Shown piece by piece: positions 1 to 6,052 of a DNA stretch of 7,207 bases. Each line of letters begins with the position of its first letter. The first letter of the stretch is position 1. Where the stretch lies: positions 1 to 7,207 of the forward strand of contig QHPM01000140.1 of the NCBI GenBank assembly GCA_003219095.1, in the 5' to 3' direction. The stretch is from Verrucomicrobiota bacterium (GTDB lineage Bacteria > Verrucomicrobiota > Verrucomicrobiia > Chthoniobacterales > UBA10450). The notes beneath the pieces are model-generated. The model made no database searches. It saw only the letters and a program-made list of their open reading frames with translations, and was not told the DNA's origin. The position numbers were made by a program, and so were the translations under genes.

Positions 1-1447
1 TTCCCACCCGCGTTCCCGCGTCAATTGTCGTTAGGATAAACAACGCCTCAAACATGATGGCGAAGTGATACCACAGCGCCAGCGCCGTCGGACCAGCCGA
101 AACGCGTGCAAACATGTGCGCCATGCCGACGGCAAATGTCGGTGCACCCCCCGCGCGATTAAACATTGTTTGTTCGCCGAGATTCCGCGCCAGATCGGCC
201 ATTTGGGGCTCGGTTACTGGGAAGCCGGCAGCTGAAACTTTCGCCACTACTTCCATCGGCGTCCCCTTAGTATTGATGGCAAAATATTCGCCCGGTTGAA
301 TCACGCACGCTGCGATCATCGCCATTAAAGCAACCATCATCTCGGTAATCATCGCGCCGTAACCGATGTCGCGAATCCGTGACTCGCGCTCCAGCATCTT
401 CGGCGTTGTTCCCGAAGCGATGAGCGAATGAAACCCCGAGACCGCGCCACACGCGATGGTAATGCAAACAAATGGAAAAACCGGCCCGGCGAAAACTAGT
501 CCGCTTCCATCGATGAATTTTGTCAGCGCCGGCATTTGCAGCACCGGGTGAATCAGCACGACTGCGATCGCGAGGGCGGCGACCGTGCCGATTTTCAAAA
601 AGGTGCTGAGATAATCGCGCGGCGTCAGTAACATCCACACCGGCAGAATCGACGCCGCCAAACCGTAAATCATAATCGCCCAGGCCAGCCATCGATCGCT
701 ATGCCGAAACCAGTCTTGGAGCGTGGGGAAATTTCCGAGAAATTGTCCACCCCACACGGCAAAAAAAAGCCCCACGATTCCGAAGGCGGTAATCCAACTG
801 ACATTGAACAAACCACTGCGCAAACCCGCGCCCATCAGCAACGCAATCGGGATCGTCATCGCGATGGTGAAAACGCCCCACGGACTTTTTGCCAGCGCCT
901 GCACCACCACGAGGGCAAGCACCGCCAGCAAAATAATCATGATGGCAAGGACGCTGATCAACGCGAGCGCGCCCACCCCGCGGCCAATTTCTTCCTTCAC
1001 CATTTGCCCGAGCGTTTTGCCCCGCCGCCGCACCGAAGCAAACAGCACAATCATATCGTGCACGCCGCCGCCGAGAGTCGCGCCGATCAAGATCCAAAGC
1101 GTGCCCGGCAAAAATCCGAACTGCGCGGCCAGCACCGGCCCGACCAGTGGCCCTGGCCCGGCGATGGCAGCGAAATGATGTCCAAAAACCATCCAGCGAT
1201 TTGTCGGCACAAAATCTTTGCCGTCGTTTTGCACGAGAGCGGGAGTGGCGCGCTCGTCATTAAGCAGGAGCACTTTGCTCGCGAGCCACTTCGAATAAAA
1301 ACGATAGCTGATCGCGAAAGCGCACAGCCCCGCGACGACGATCCAGAGCGCGTTGACCTGCTCTCCCCGGGACATCGCCAGGATCGCAATCGACCCGAGC
1401 CCAAGCAGGGTCACCGCGATCCAGAGCGATTTTTTCCACAAACTCAT
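1..1447 (-). CDS. cstA: CstA-family carbon starvation / pyruvate transporter, partial (C-terminus beyond left edge)
   Basis: This is an inner-membrane CstA-family permease; known members take up pyruvate and, in some cases, peptides. Reading leftward from the ATG at 1447-1445 gives 482 open codons with no stop before the window edge. The family is usually about 570-700 residues, so the C-terminal part is missing here. Directly visible family signatures are GKDFVPTNRWMVFGHHFAAI (about residues 77-96), followed by AGPGPLVGPVLAAQFG, and then GGGVHDMIVLFASVRR (about 127-142). Many hydrophobic membrane segments follow. The N-terminus has a basic start (MSLWKKS) and then a transmembrane stretch, as expected. 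A weak Shine-Dalgarno AGGA lies two bases before the ATG. It is divergent from the methyltransferase to its right. Identity as CstA is firm from the motifs; the transported substrate is inferred from the family. Confidence 0.93.
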   Translation of the reverse strand, partial: MSLWKKSLWIAVTLLGLGSIAILAMSRGEQVNALWIVVAGLCAFAISYRFYSKWLASKVLLLNDERATPALVQNDGKDFVPTNRWMVFGHHFAAIAGPGPLVGPVLAAQFGFLPGTLWILIGATLGGGVHDMIVLFASVRRRGKTLGQMVKEEIGRGVGALALISVLAIMIILLAVLALVVVQALAKSPWGVFTIAMTIPIALLMGAGLRSGLFNVSWITAFGIVGLFFAVWGGQFLGNFPTLQDWFRHSDRWLAWAIMIYGLAASILPVWMLLTPRDYLSTFLKIGTVAALAIAVVLIHPVLQMPALTKFIDGSGLVFAGPVFPFVCITIACGAVSGFHSLIASGTTPKMLERESRIRDIGYGAMITEMMVALMAMIAACVIQPGEYFAINTKGTPMEVVAKVSAAGFPVTEPQMADLARNLGEQTMFNRAGGAPTFAVGMAHMFARVSAGPTALALWYHFAIMFEALFILTTIDAGTRVG

Positions 1448-1477
1448 CGTCCTGTTAATGTACCGCGGCGTCTGATT

Positions 1478-1495
1478 TTTGCCACCGCAGGCAAA
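1478..1495. promoter_or_regulatory. Short inverted repeat in the cstA 5' region
   Basis: TTTGCC (1478-1483) and GGCAAA (1490-1495) form a perfect 6-bp inverted repeat around a 6-base spacer. It lies about 30 bases upstream of the cstA start codon on the minus strand. It could be a small leader hairpin or an operator half-site pair. It is short enough to occur by chance, and I see no clear -35/-10 pair placed around it. Confidence 0.2.
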
Positions 1496-1610
1496 CATTG
1501 ACAGGGCCATTCGGCTGCGTTACCAACCGCCCTTGCGTCTCTCCCAGAAAATCGGAAAAATCCTTACCGGCGAAGCGTTCGACAGTGCACGACGACACAC
1601 GCGCGCGATC

Positions 1611-1697
1611 GTCCGGAATCGCCGATTCCCTGTTCGCCTCACCGCCGGTGCAGTCATTAAGTCAATCGACGCCCAACGTTTCGAGGAAATCCGCGAA
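1611..1697 (+). pseudogene. Possible out-of-frame 5' remnant of the methyltransferase gene
   Basis: In the frame starting at 1611 this stretch reads as plausible protein: VRNRRFPVRLTAGAVIKSID, then AQRFEEIRE. From memory, related methyltransferases carry a similar basic stretch plus 'V.xSID..RFEEIR' some 20-25 residues ahead of the 'INLxRVRELG' segment that precedes the SAM-binding motif. Here INLQRVRELG begins at 1697 in a different frame, directly after FEEIRE. A deletion with frame change near 1691-1700 would explain both observations. The open frame continues upstream to a TTG at 1479, but I recognise nothing further in that part. This is an inference from remembered family architecture, not an alignment. 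Confidence 0.4.
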
Positions 1698-1711
1698 TCA
1701 ATCTGCAACGG

Positions 1712-2212
1712 GTGCGTGAGCTGGGAGCCGATTATTCCCCGCGTTCGCGCATTCTCGATCTCGGCTGCGGCGCCGGGTATTTTCTCTATATCAACAAATT
1801 GCTCGGGCACGAAATTCTCGGTCTCGATCTGGATGATCTACCGATGTTTCGCGAGCTGACCGAGTTACTTCAAATTCCGCGCACCATTGCGCGGATCGAA
1901 GCGTTTCAACCGTTGCCAAAATTCGATCGCAAATTCGACATCATTACCGCCTATCTTATTTGCTTCAATAATCACAAGAGCGACAAACTGTGGGGACCAG
2001 CGGAATGGGATTATTTCCTGAGCGATGCCGCCGGCCACCTCGCTCGGAATGGCCGGCTCTGGCTCGAACTGAATCGAGAATACGACGGCAGCTATTACAC
2101 GCCGGAATTGAAAGCGTTTTTCGAACAACGCGGTGCGGAATTGCAATCCTTTCGCGTCATATTTAATCCAGGGACGCTCGTGCCCTCCGAAGTTGCGCCA
2201 GTCGGGCGCTGA
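1712..2212 (+). CDS. Class I SAM-dependent methyltransferase, probably 5'-truncated
   Basis: A Rossmann-fold methyltransferase core of 166 residues if the GTG at 1712 is used. Motif I is seen as ILDLGCGAGYF (about residues 14-24). The acidic end of strand two follows in ILGLDLDD (Asp39), and then comes a family-typical FDIITAYLICFNNHKS / LWGPAEW block. The substrate is not predictable. The start is doubtful. There is no Shine-Dalgarno before 1712, and the frame stays open upstream to a TAA at 1658-1660 with recognisable family-like sequence (INLQRVRELG) but no ATG. The normal N-terminal part appears in another frame (see 1611-1697), so this may be a pseudogene. The last 50 bases overlap the 3' end of valS on the other strand, so the C-terminal tail (about NPGTLVPSEVAPVGR) may not be native. 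A methyltransferase core is clear; whether it is functional is uncertain. Confidence 0.75.
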   Translation: MRELGADYSPRSRILDLGCGAGYFLYINKLLGHEILGLDLDDLPMFRELTELLQIPRTIARIEAFQPLPKFDRKFDIITAYLICFNNHKSDKLWGPAEWDYFLSDAAGHLARNGRLWLELNREYDGSYYTPELKAFFEQRGAELQSFRVIFNPGTLVPSEVAPVGR

Positions 2213-3212
2213 AATCGTCGCGGCGGCTCTGGTGTTCCTCTACCACTTGCTTCGGAGCGCGCTCGATAAAGGACGGATTCGCCAGCTTCGCTTCCGTTGC
2301 TTTTAATTCGGCTTCGAGTTTCGCAATTTCCTTGTCCAAGCGCTCACGTTCTGACGCGCGGTCTGTTTCGCCCGCAATTAAAAATAGTTCGCCCAATTTT
2401 GTAGCTGCAACCGATGAGCGGGATGGAGGTTGGAAATTCGCATCGATCTCCAGCGATTCCGCATTGAGCAGACGCGCGATGGTCGCACCTTCCTCTCTTC
2501 CCCATGATTCGTTAGAACGGAGCGCGAATTTTGCTTTTTGATTTGATGGGACTCGCGCTTCCGCCCTGAGGTTCCGCCCCGCCTCCACCGTTTCGTAAAT
2601 TGCCCCAACCCGAATTCGCGCTTTCGCCTGGATCGATTCCTCTAAAGCCATCGCTTGTGGCAGAAGCGCGAAATCGAGAAACTCATTTTCCCCTTTGGCA
2701 AATCCCATCAGCGACCAAAGCTCTTCCGTCAGGTGCGGCATGAAGGGATGGAGCAGGCGAATGATGGCAGACAGGATATAATCCATTGTTGCCAGGGTCG
2801 ATTGCTTGCGCTCTTTGTCTTCGCCGAAGATGTCGGTCTTGCCCGCTTCGACGAACCAATCGCAAAAATCGCCCCAGACAAAATTGTATAGATGTTGAGC
2901 GACGACATTGAATTGATAGTCGCGATATGCGGCTTCAACCGCCCCGATAGTTTCGCGCAGACGCGACAGCGTTTCGATGGCGTAAATCGAAAGCTCACTC
3001 TCTTTCAATTCGGGATTTGAATTCGACGGGCCGTGCATCTGGCGAAAACGCGCCGCGTTCCACAGCTTCGTGGCAAAGTTCCGCCCTTCTTCGATCTGTT
3101 TTTCATCGAAGCGAATGTCCTGCCCGCTCGGCGCAATGCGCATCAAACCGAAACGCAAACCATCCGCTCCGTACTTGGCAATTAAATCGAGAGGATCAGG
3201 TGAATTACCGAG
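2163..3212 (-). CDS. valS: Valyl-tRNA synthetase, C-terminal fragment (anticodon-binding domain and coiled coil)
   Basis: The frame resumes at 3212 with LGNSPDPLDLIAKYGADGLR, the sequence that normally follows KMSKS directly. It continues with APSGQDIRFDEKQIEEGR and NFATKLWNAARF, which begin the helical anticodon-binding domain. That domain runs through DFCDWFVEAGK and LLHPFMPHLTEELW. The C-terminus (about the last 65 residues, KEIAKLEAELKATEAKL onward) is the ValRS tRNA-binding coiled coil, ending at 2163. The open frame extends upstream to a TTG at 3293, but that part (MPVWSSSRENP...) is only an off-frame reading of the 5' half and is not a believable start. I see no ribosome binding site or start codon that would express this half independently. 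Confidence 0.88.
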   Translation of the reverse strand, partial: LGNSPDPLDLIAKYGADGLRFGLMRIAPSGQDIRFDEKQIEEGRNFATKLWNAARFRQMHGPSNSNPELKESELSIYAIETLSRLRETIGAVEAAYRDYQFNVVAQHLYNFVWGDFCDWFVEAGKTDIFGEDKERKQSTLATMDYILSAIIRLLHPFMPHLTEELWSLMGFAKGENEFLDFALLPQAMALEESIQAKARIRVGAIYETVEAGRNLRAEARVPSNQKAKFALRSNESWGREEGATIARLLNAESLEIDANFQPPSRSSVAATKLGELFLIAGETDRASERERLDKEIAKLEAELKATEAKLANPSFIERAPKQVVEEHQSRRDDFSARLAQLRRARASLD

Positions 3213-3219
3213 CGCCGGT
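3205..3219 (-). other. valS: Deletion/frameshift junction in valS removing the KMSKS loop
   Basis: On the minus strand, Thr-Gly (ACC GGC, 3219-3214) is followed by a single G and then CTC GGT AAT (Leu-Gly-Asn, from 3212). In ValRS, 13 residues of the pattern xIRDxxGxKMSKS separate this Thr-Gly from the (L/K)-G-N; E. coli ValRS is an example. The gap is therefore 39 - 1 = 38 nt, which shifts the frame and exposes TAA at 3207-3205. Protein similarity on both flanks is perfect right up to the junction. Confidence 0.85.
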
Positions 3220-4782
3220 GAAGAAAACGTCGTGAAACGGAATGTTGTCCTGATCACCTGCGGATTTTCCCGGCTTGAACTCCAGACCGGCAATGATCAT
3301 GCGCGCGACCCAGAAGAAAATAATGTCCGGACCGGTGACGAGGACAGACGTGGGATAAAATTTCCCGCGCGTTTCCGCATCCATCGTCTCATAGGCCCAA
3401 AGCCAGGACGAGAACCAGGTATCGAGCGTGTCTTCATCCTGTACCCAGTTTTCGGAATCCGGAGGTGGATCCATGCCGACATAAATCTCTGACCTCTGAC
3501 CTCCAACCTCTGATCTCTGTTTGCGGTACCATGCAGGTATCCGATGACCCCACCACACTTGCCGACTGATGCACCAGTCCTGAATGTTCTCCAGCCATTG
3601 CGCGTAGACCTTCTCCCAGTGCACCGGGTAAAACCGAATCAGGTTTTCGCGAACAACGTCGAGCGCTTCCTTCGCCTTCGGATACCGCAGAAACCATTGC
3701 TCGCTGATCCGTGGCTCGATTGGGACTTCGCTGCGATCGCTGAAGCCGACGTTGTTCTCATACGGCTCGGTTTTTGCCAGCAGCCCACGCTCTTGCAAAA
3801 TTTCTGCGGCACGTTTGCGCGCTGCAAAGCGATCGAGCCCATGCAATTCTGGAACCGCCGGGCAATTAATCCGTCCACTTTCCGTTAGGACATCGACGAT
3901 CGGCAATTTGTGCCGCTGGCCGACCTCGAAATCGACTTTGTCATGCGCTGGAGTCACTTTCAGAACCCCGGTCCCGAATTCGGGATCAATCGCTTCGTCC
4001 GCGATAATCGGGAGTTTCTCGCGTGCGAGCGGACGCCAGATCTGTTTGCCGACGAGGTCTGTGTACCGCTTGTCGTTAGGATGAACGGCGACCGCGGTAT
4101 CAGCCATGATCGTTTCCGGGCGCGTTGTCGCTACCTCCAGAAAACGGCTCGGTTCATCCACGACTTCGTAACGAACGAAATACAGACTTCCCTTTTGTGG
4201 TTTGCTGATGACTTCCTCGTCCGACAGCGCCGTTTGCGCGGCCGGGTCCCAGTTGATCATACGCCGTCCACGATAAATCAGCCCTTTTTGGTAAAGATCG
4301 ACGAAAACCTTCTCAACCGCGCGGACGTAATCCGCGTCCAAGGTGTAGCGTTGGCGCGACCAATCGCAGGAACAGCCGAGCCGTTTCAGCTGCTGGATGA
4401 TGATGCCGCCATGTTTGTCCTGCCATTCCAGAATCCGGCGCAAGAATTCTTCGCGACCAAGATCGTGCCGGGTCACGCCCTCATTTTTACGTAACCATTT
4501 CTCAACTGCAGTTTGAGTGCCGATCCCGGCATGATCCATTCCCGGCAGCCACAGCACTTCGCGCCCCTGCATTCGCGCACGCCGCGCCAGGATATCCTGG
4601 ATGGTATTGTTGAGAACGTGACCAAGAGTGAGGACGCCCGTGATATTTGGGGGAGGTATAACAATCGAGAACGCAGGCTTTGGAGATTTGGCGTCGGCAC
4701 GAAATGCGTTTGCATCGAGCCAACGCTGATACCACTTTGGCTCAACGGTTTTCGGATCGTACGTTTTCGACAACTCGGCCAT
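3205..4782 (-). CDS. valS: Valyl-tRNA synthetase, N-terminal fragment (catalytic first half and editing domain)
   Basis: This 525-residue reading frame holds the first half of the Rossmann catalytic domain, with IPPPNITGVLTLGHVLN at about 42-58; the HIGH-box equivalent is TLGH at 52-55. Next are WLPGMDHAG (78-86) and the ValRS-typical LGCSCDWSRQRY (135-146). The CP1 editing domain follows, with ATTRPETIMADTAVAV (218-233) and GTGVLKVTPAHD (270-281). The frame then returns to the catalytic core with DWCISRQVWWGHRIPAWY (402-419) and QDEDTLDTWFSS (448-459). It ends FHDVFFTGAR and then stops, just where ValRS normally continues into the KMSKS loop. A repeat-derived insertion lies at about 421-432. 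On its own this fragment would lack the KMSKS loop and the anticodon-binding domain, so it should not aminoacylate; free editing activity is conceivable but unsupported. Confidence 0.9.
   Translation of the reverse strand: MAELSKTYDPKTVEPKWYQRWLDANAFRADAKSPKPAFSIVIPPPNITGVLTLGHVLNNTIQDILARRARMQGREVLWLPGMDHAGIGTQTAVEKWLRKNEGVTRHDLGREEFLRRILEWQDKHGGIIIQQLKRLGCSCDWSRQRYTLDADYVRAVEKVFVDLYQKGLIYRGRRMINWDPAAQTALSDEEVISKPQKGSLYFVRYEVVDEPSRFLEVATTRPETIMADTAVAVHPNDKRYTDLVGKQIWRPLAREKLPIIADEAIDPEFGTGVLKVTPAHDKVDFEVGQRHKLPIVDVLTESGRINCPAVPELHGLDRFAARKRAAEILQERGLLAKTEPYENNVGFSDRSEVPIEPRISEQWFLRYPKAKEALDVVRENLIRFYPVHWEKVYAQWLENIQDWCISRQVWWGHRIPAWYRKQRSEVGGQRSEIYVGMDPPPDSENWVQDEDTLDTWFSSWLWAYETMDAETRGKFYPTSVLVTGPDIIFFWVARMIIAGLEFKPGKSAGDQDNIPFHDVFFTGAR
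3484..3518 (-). repeat. Five tandem copies of a 7-bp repeat (AGAGGTC) inside valS
   Basis: Read on the minus strand, 3518-3484 is AGAGATC, AGAGGTT, GGAGGTC, AGAGGTC, AGAGATT: five 7-bp units close to AGAGGTC. It is translated in frame as part of KQRSEVGGQRSEI in ValRS. The segment sits after HRIPAWYRK and before IYVGMDPP, where related proteins, as I recall them, have only a short link, so it looks like an insertion of about 12 residues. Low-complexity 'QRSEVRGQ' strings of this kind are, from memory, scattered in verrucomicrobial genomes. Being in frame, it need not by itself inactivate the protein. Confidence 0.8.
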
Positions 4783-4877
4783 GAAAGTAGTGCTCGCTTT
4801 CGGGATGCGAGCCGCTAACAAACGCAAGCAGGACGTTTCCGCCACTTTAACTTGCGGCGCCTGCGCCCCACCGCCAC

Positions 4878-4889
4878 TTTTCGCGAAAA
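4878..4889. promoter_or_regulatory. Perfect 12-bp palindrome in the valS-murI divergent region
   Basis: TTTTCGCGAAAA is a perfect 12-bp palindrome, 31 bases before the murI start and about 95 bases before the valS start. The 138-bp gap (4783-4920) must hold promoters for both genes, so the site is placed where an operator could act. I could not assign a convincing -35/-10 pair or a T-box-like leader for valS. A palindrome of this size can also arise by chance. Confidence 0.3.
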
Positions 4890-4920
4890 TGCTCTCTTTT
4901 ATCGATCTCGCAGCCAATAA

Positions 4921-5715
4921 ATGAAACCGATTGGGGTATTCGATTCCGGCATCGGCGGGCTCACCGTGGTCAGGGCCTTGCGTGAACTTTTGCCGAACGA
5001 AAACATTTTCTACCTCGGCGATACCGCGCGCGTCCCCTACGGAAATAAAAGTGCCGAAACAGTCGAGCGTTACAGCCTCGAGCTCGTCCGAATATTGATG
5101 GCGGAAGATGCAAAACTGATTGTTGTCGCCTGCAATACGGTTTCGTCGGTGGCGATTCCAAAACTGCGGGCCGGCATTGCAGTCCCGGTTATCGGCGTGA
5201 TTGAGCCGGGGGCGCACGCTGCCATCGCGATGACGCGTAATCGTCACGTCGGCGTCATCGGGACGCGTGCAACCATTCGCAGCGGCGCCTATGAAAATGC
5301 GTTGCGCGCGCTCAATGTGCATGTTCGCGTCAGCAGCGTTGCCTGCCCATTGCTCGTGCCACTGATCGAAGAAGGCCTGCTCGACGATAAACTGACCGAC
5401 TTGACGATCGAACGTTATCTCAATCCGATGGTGGCAGGCGGAATCGACACGCTCGTGCTCGGCTGCACCCACTACCCTTTGCTGACTCGCGCGATCGCTC
5501 GCTCCCTCGGCGACAAAATTCAAATCGTCGATTCCGCCATGAATTGTGCGCGAGCGGTCAAAGACTTGTTAGATCGACAATCGCTCGCCACCACATCGAC
5601 TTCCGCCGGAAAGTTGGACGTGGCCCTGACCGACGCGGCCGATCACTTTCTCAGCATCGCGCGCGACGCTTTGCAACTACAGGTCGGCGAGGTGCAGCTA
5701 CGCGCGGTATCGTAG
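4921..5715 (+). CDS. murI: Glutamate racemase
   Basis: MurI interconverts L- and D-glutamate in the cytosol without a cofactor, supplying D-glutamate for peptidoglycan stem peptides. The 264-residue length is normal. Visible signatures are GVFDSGIGGLTV (residues 5-16, with the Asp8/Ser9 active-site pair), YLGDTARVPYG (31-41), VVACNTVS with catalytic Cys71, and LGCTHYPLL with catalytic Cys182 and His184. The ACPLLVPLIEEG segment near 141-152 is also typical. All catalytic residues are present, so the protein looks intact. The ATG start is the only one matching the family N-terminus; it follows AATAA and has no clear Shine-Dalgarno. It is divergent from valS. The last 65 bases overlap the end of the YjbR-like gene on the opposite strand. 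Confidence 0.97.
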   Translation: MKPIGVFDSGIGGLTVVRALRELLPNENIFYLGDTARVPYGNKSAETVERYSLELVRILMAEDAKLIVVACNTVSSVAIPKLRAGIAVPVIGVIEPGAHAAIAMTRNRHVGVIGTRATIRSGAYENALRALNVHVRVSSVACPLLVPLIEEGLLDDKLTDLTIERYLNPMVAGGIDTLVLGCTHYPLLTRAIARSLGDKIQIVDSAMNCARAVKDLLDRQSLATTSTSAGKLDVALTDAADHFLSIARDALQLQVGEVQLRAVS

Positions 5716-6052
5716 AGCGACCCGCTCGCGGCAGGCTCTGCACGACCAAGTCGTAAGAATGGTCGATCATTGTGCGCAGTTCGGCCTCTGGAATGCCGCC
5801 TTCAATTTCCACAGTATTCCAATGCTTCTTGTTCATGTGATAACCGGGTCGGACCTCTTCGTAACGATCGCGCAACTCAAGGGCGAGGTCGGGATTACAT
5901 TTTAGGTTCGCAGTCGCTGGAACTTCATCGAGCGACATCAACGCGAAGATCTTTCCCGCAACTTTAAAAACAAGAACAGTCTCGCCGAACGGCGTTCCCT
6001 CAGTCACCTTCGCCTTCGTCAGGCAATATTCGCGGAACTCAACTGTGTCCAT
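5651..6052 (-). CDS. MmcQ/YjbR-family protein
   Basis: A small soluble protein of 133 residues from the YjbR/MmcQ (DUF419) family. The fold resembles DNA-binding CyaY-like proteins, but the cellular role is not established. The family pattern is clear: a short helical N-terminus (FREYCL), GETVLVFKVAGKIFALMSL, LKCNPDLALELRDRYEEV, then the highly typical PGYHMNKKHWNTVEIEG and a final DHSYDLVVQSLP helix. The domain ends near residue 110. The remaining basic Arg/Pro/Ala-rich tail of about 23 residues is read antisense to the murI C-terminus and may not be conserved. The ATG at 6052 follows immediately on the TGA of the upstream gene (TGAATG) with no separate Shine-Dalgarno, which suggests translational coupling as the last gene of a three-gene unit. 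Confidence 0.88.
   Translation of the reverse strand: MDTVEFREYCLTKAKVTEGTPFGETVLVFKVAGKIFALMSLDEVPATANLKCNPDLALELRDRYEEVRPGYHMNKKHWNTVEIEGGIPEAELRTMIDHSYDLVVQSLPRAGRSTIPRVAAPRRPVVAKRRARC

Larger units (their letters stand above)
2163..4782 (-). pseudogene. valS: Valyl-tRNA synthetase gene interrupted by an out-of-frame deletion
   Basis: The whole locus encodes valyl-tRNA synthetase, the cytosolic class I enzyme that charges tRNA-Val, but in two frames. The 5' frame runs from ATG 4782 to a TAA at 3207-3205. The 3' frame carries the rest, from about 3212 to a TAA at 2165-2163. Allowing for the missing piece, the parts add to 523 + about 13 + 349 residues, a normal ValRS length. The start at 4782 (MAELSKTYDPKTVEPKWYQRW) matches the usual ValRS N-terminus; the open frame further upstream is only antisense to murI. 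No strong Shine-Dalgarno is visible. The gene is divergent from murI across 138 bp and converges on the methyltransferase. As written, it cannot make a full-length ValRS. A second valS copy elsewhere, or a sequence error, has to be considered. Confidence 0.9.

Noticed and set aside
701..1501. Long plus-strand open frame of 266 codons
   Set aside because: It is antisense to the clear CstA coding frame; its Arg/His/Gln/Pro-rich composition is typical of a shadow frame.
3205..3219. Intein or mobile element in valS
   Set aside because: The change is a loss of about 38 nt, not an insertion; no intein, intron or insertion-sequence ends are present.
3205..3293. Programmed ribosomal frameshift or independent start for the second half of valS
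   Set aside because: A frameshift would not restore the missing KMSKS residues, there is no slippery-site-plus-structure arrangement that I can see, and the only upstream start in the second frame (TTG 3293) lacks a ribosome binding site and encodes off-frame sequence.
3484..3518. CRISPR-like repeat
   Set aside because: Units are 7 bp, directly adjacent without spacers, and translated within valS.
3910..4494. Plus-strand open frame of 194 codons
   Set aside because: Antisense to the valS editing and catalytic region; no recognisable domain.
4783..4920. T-box leader controlling valS
   Set aside because: The gap is short and shared with murI; I find no T-box bulge sequence or terminator/antiterminator stems.
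4783..5523. Open frame extending the valS N-terminus upstream by 247 codons on the minus strand
   Set aside because: It is the antisense of murI, shows no ValRS similarity, and the recognised ValRS N-terminus begins exactly at the ATG at 4782.
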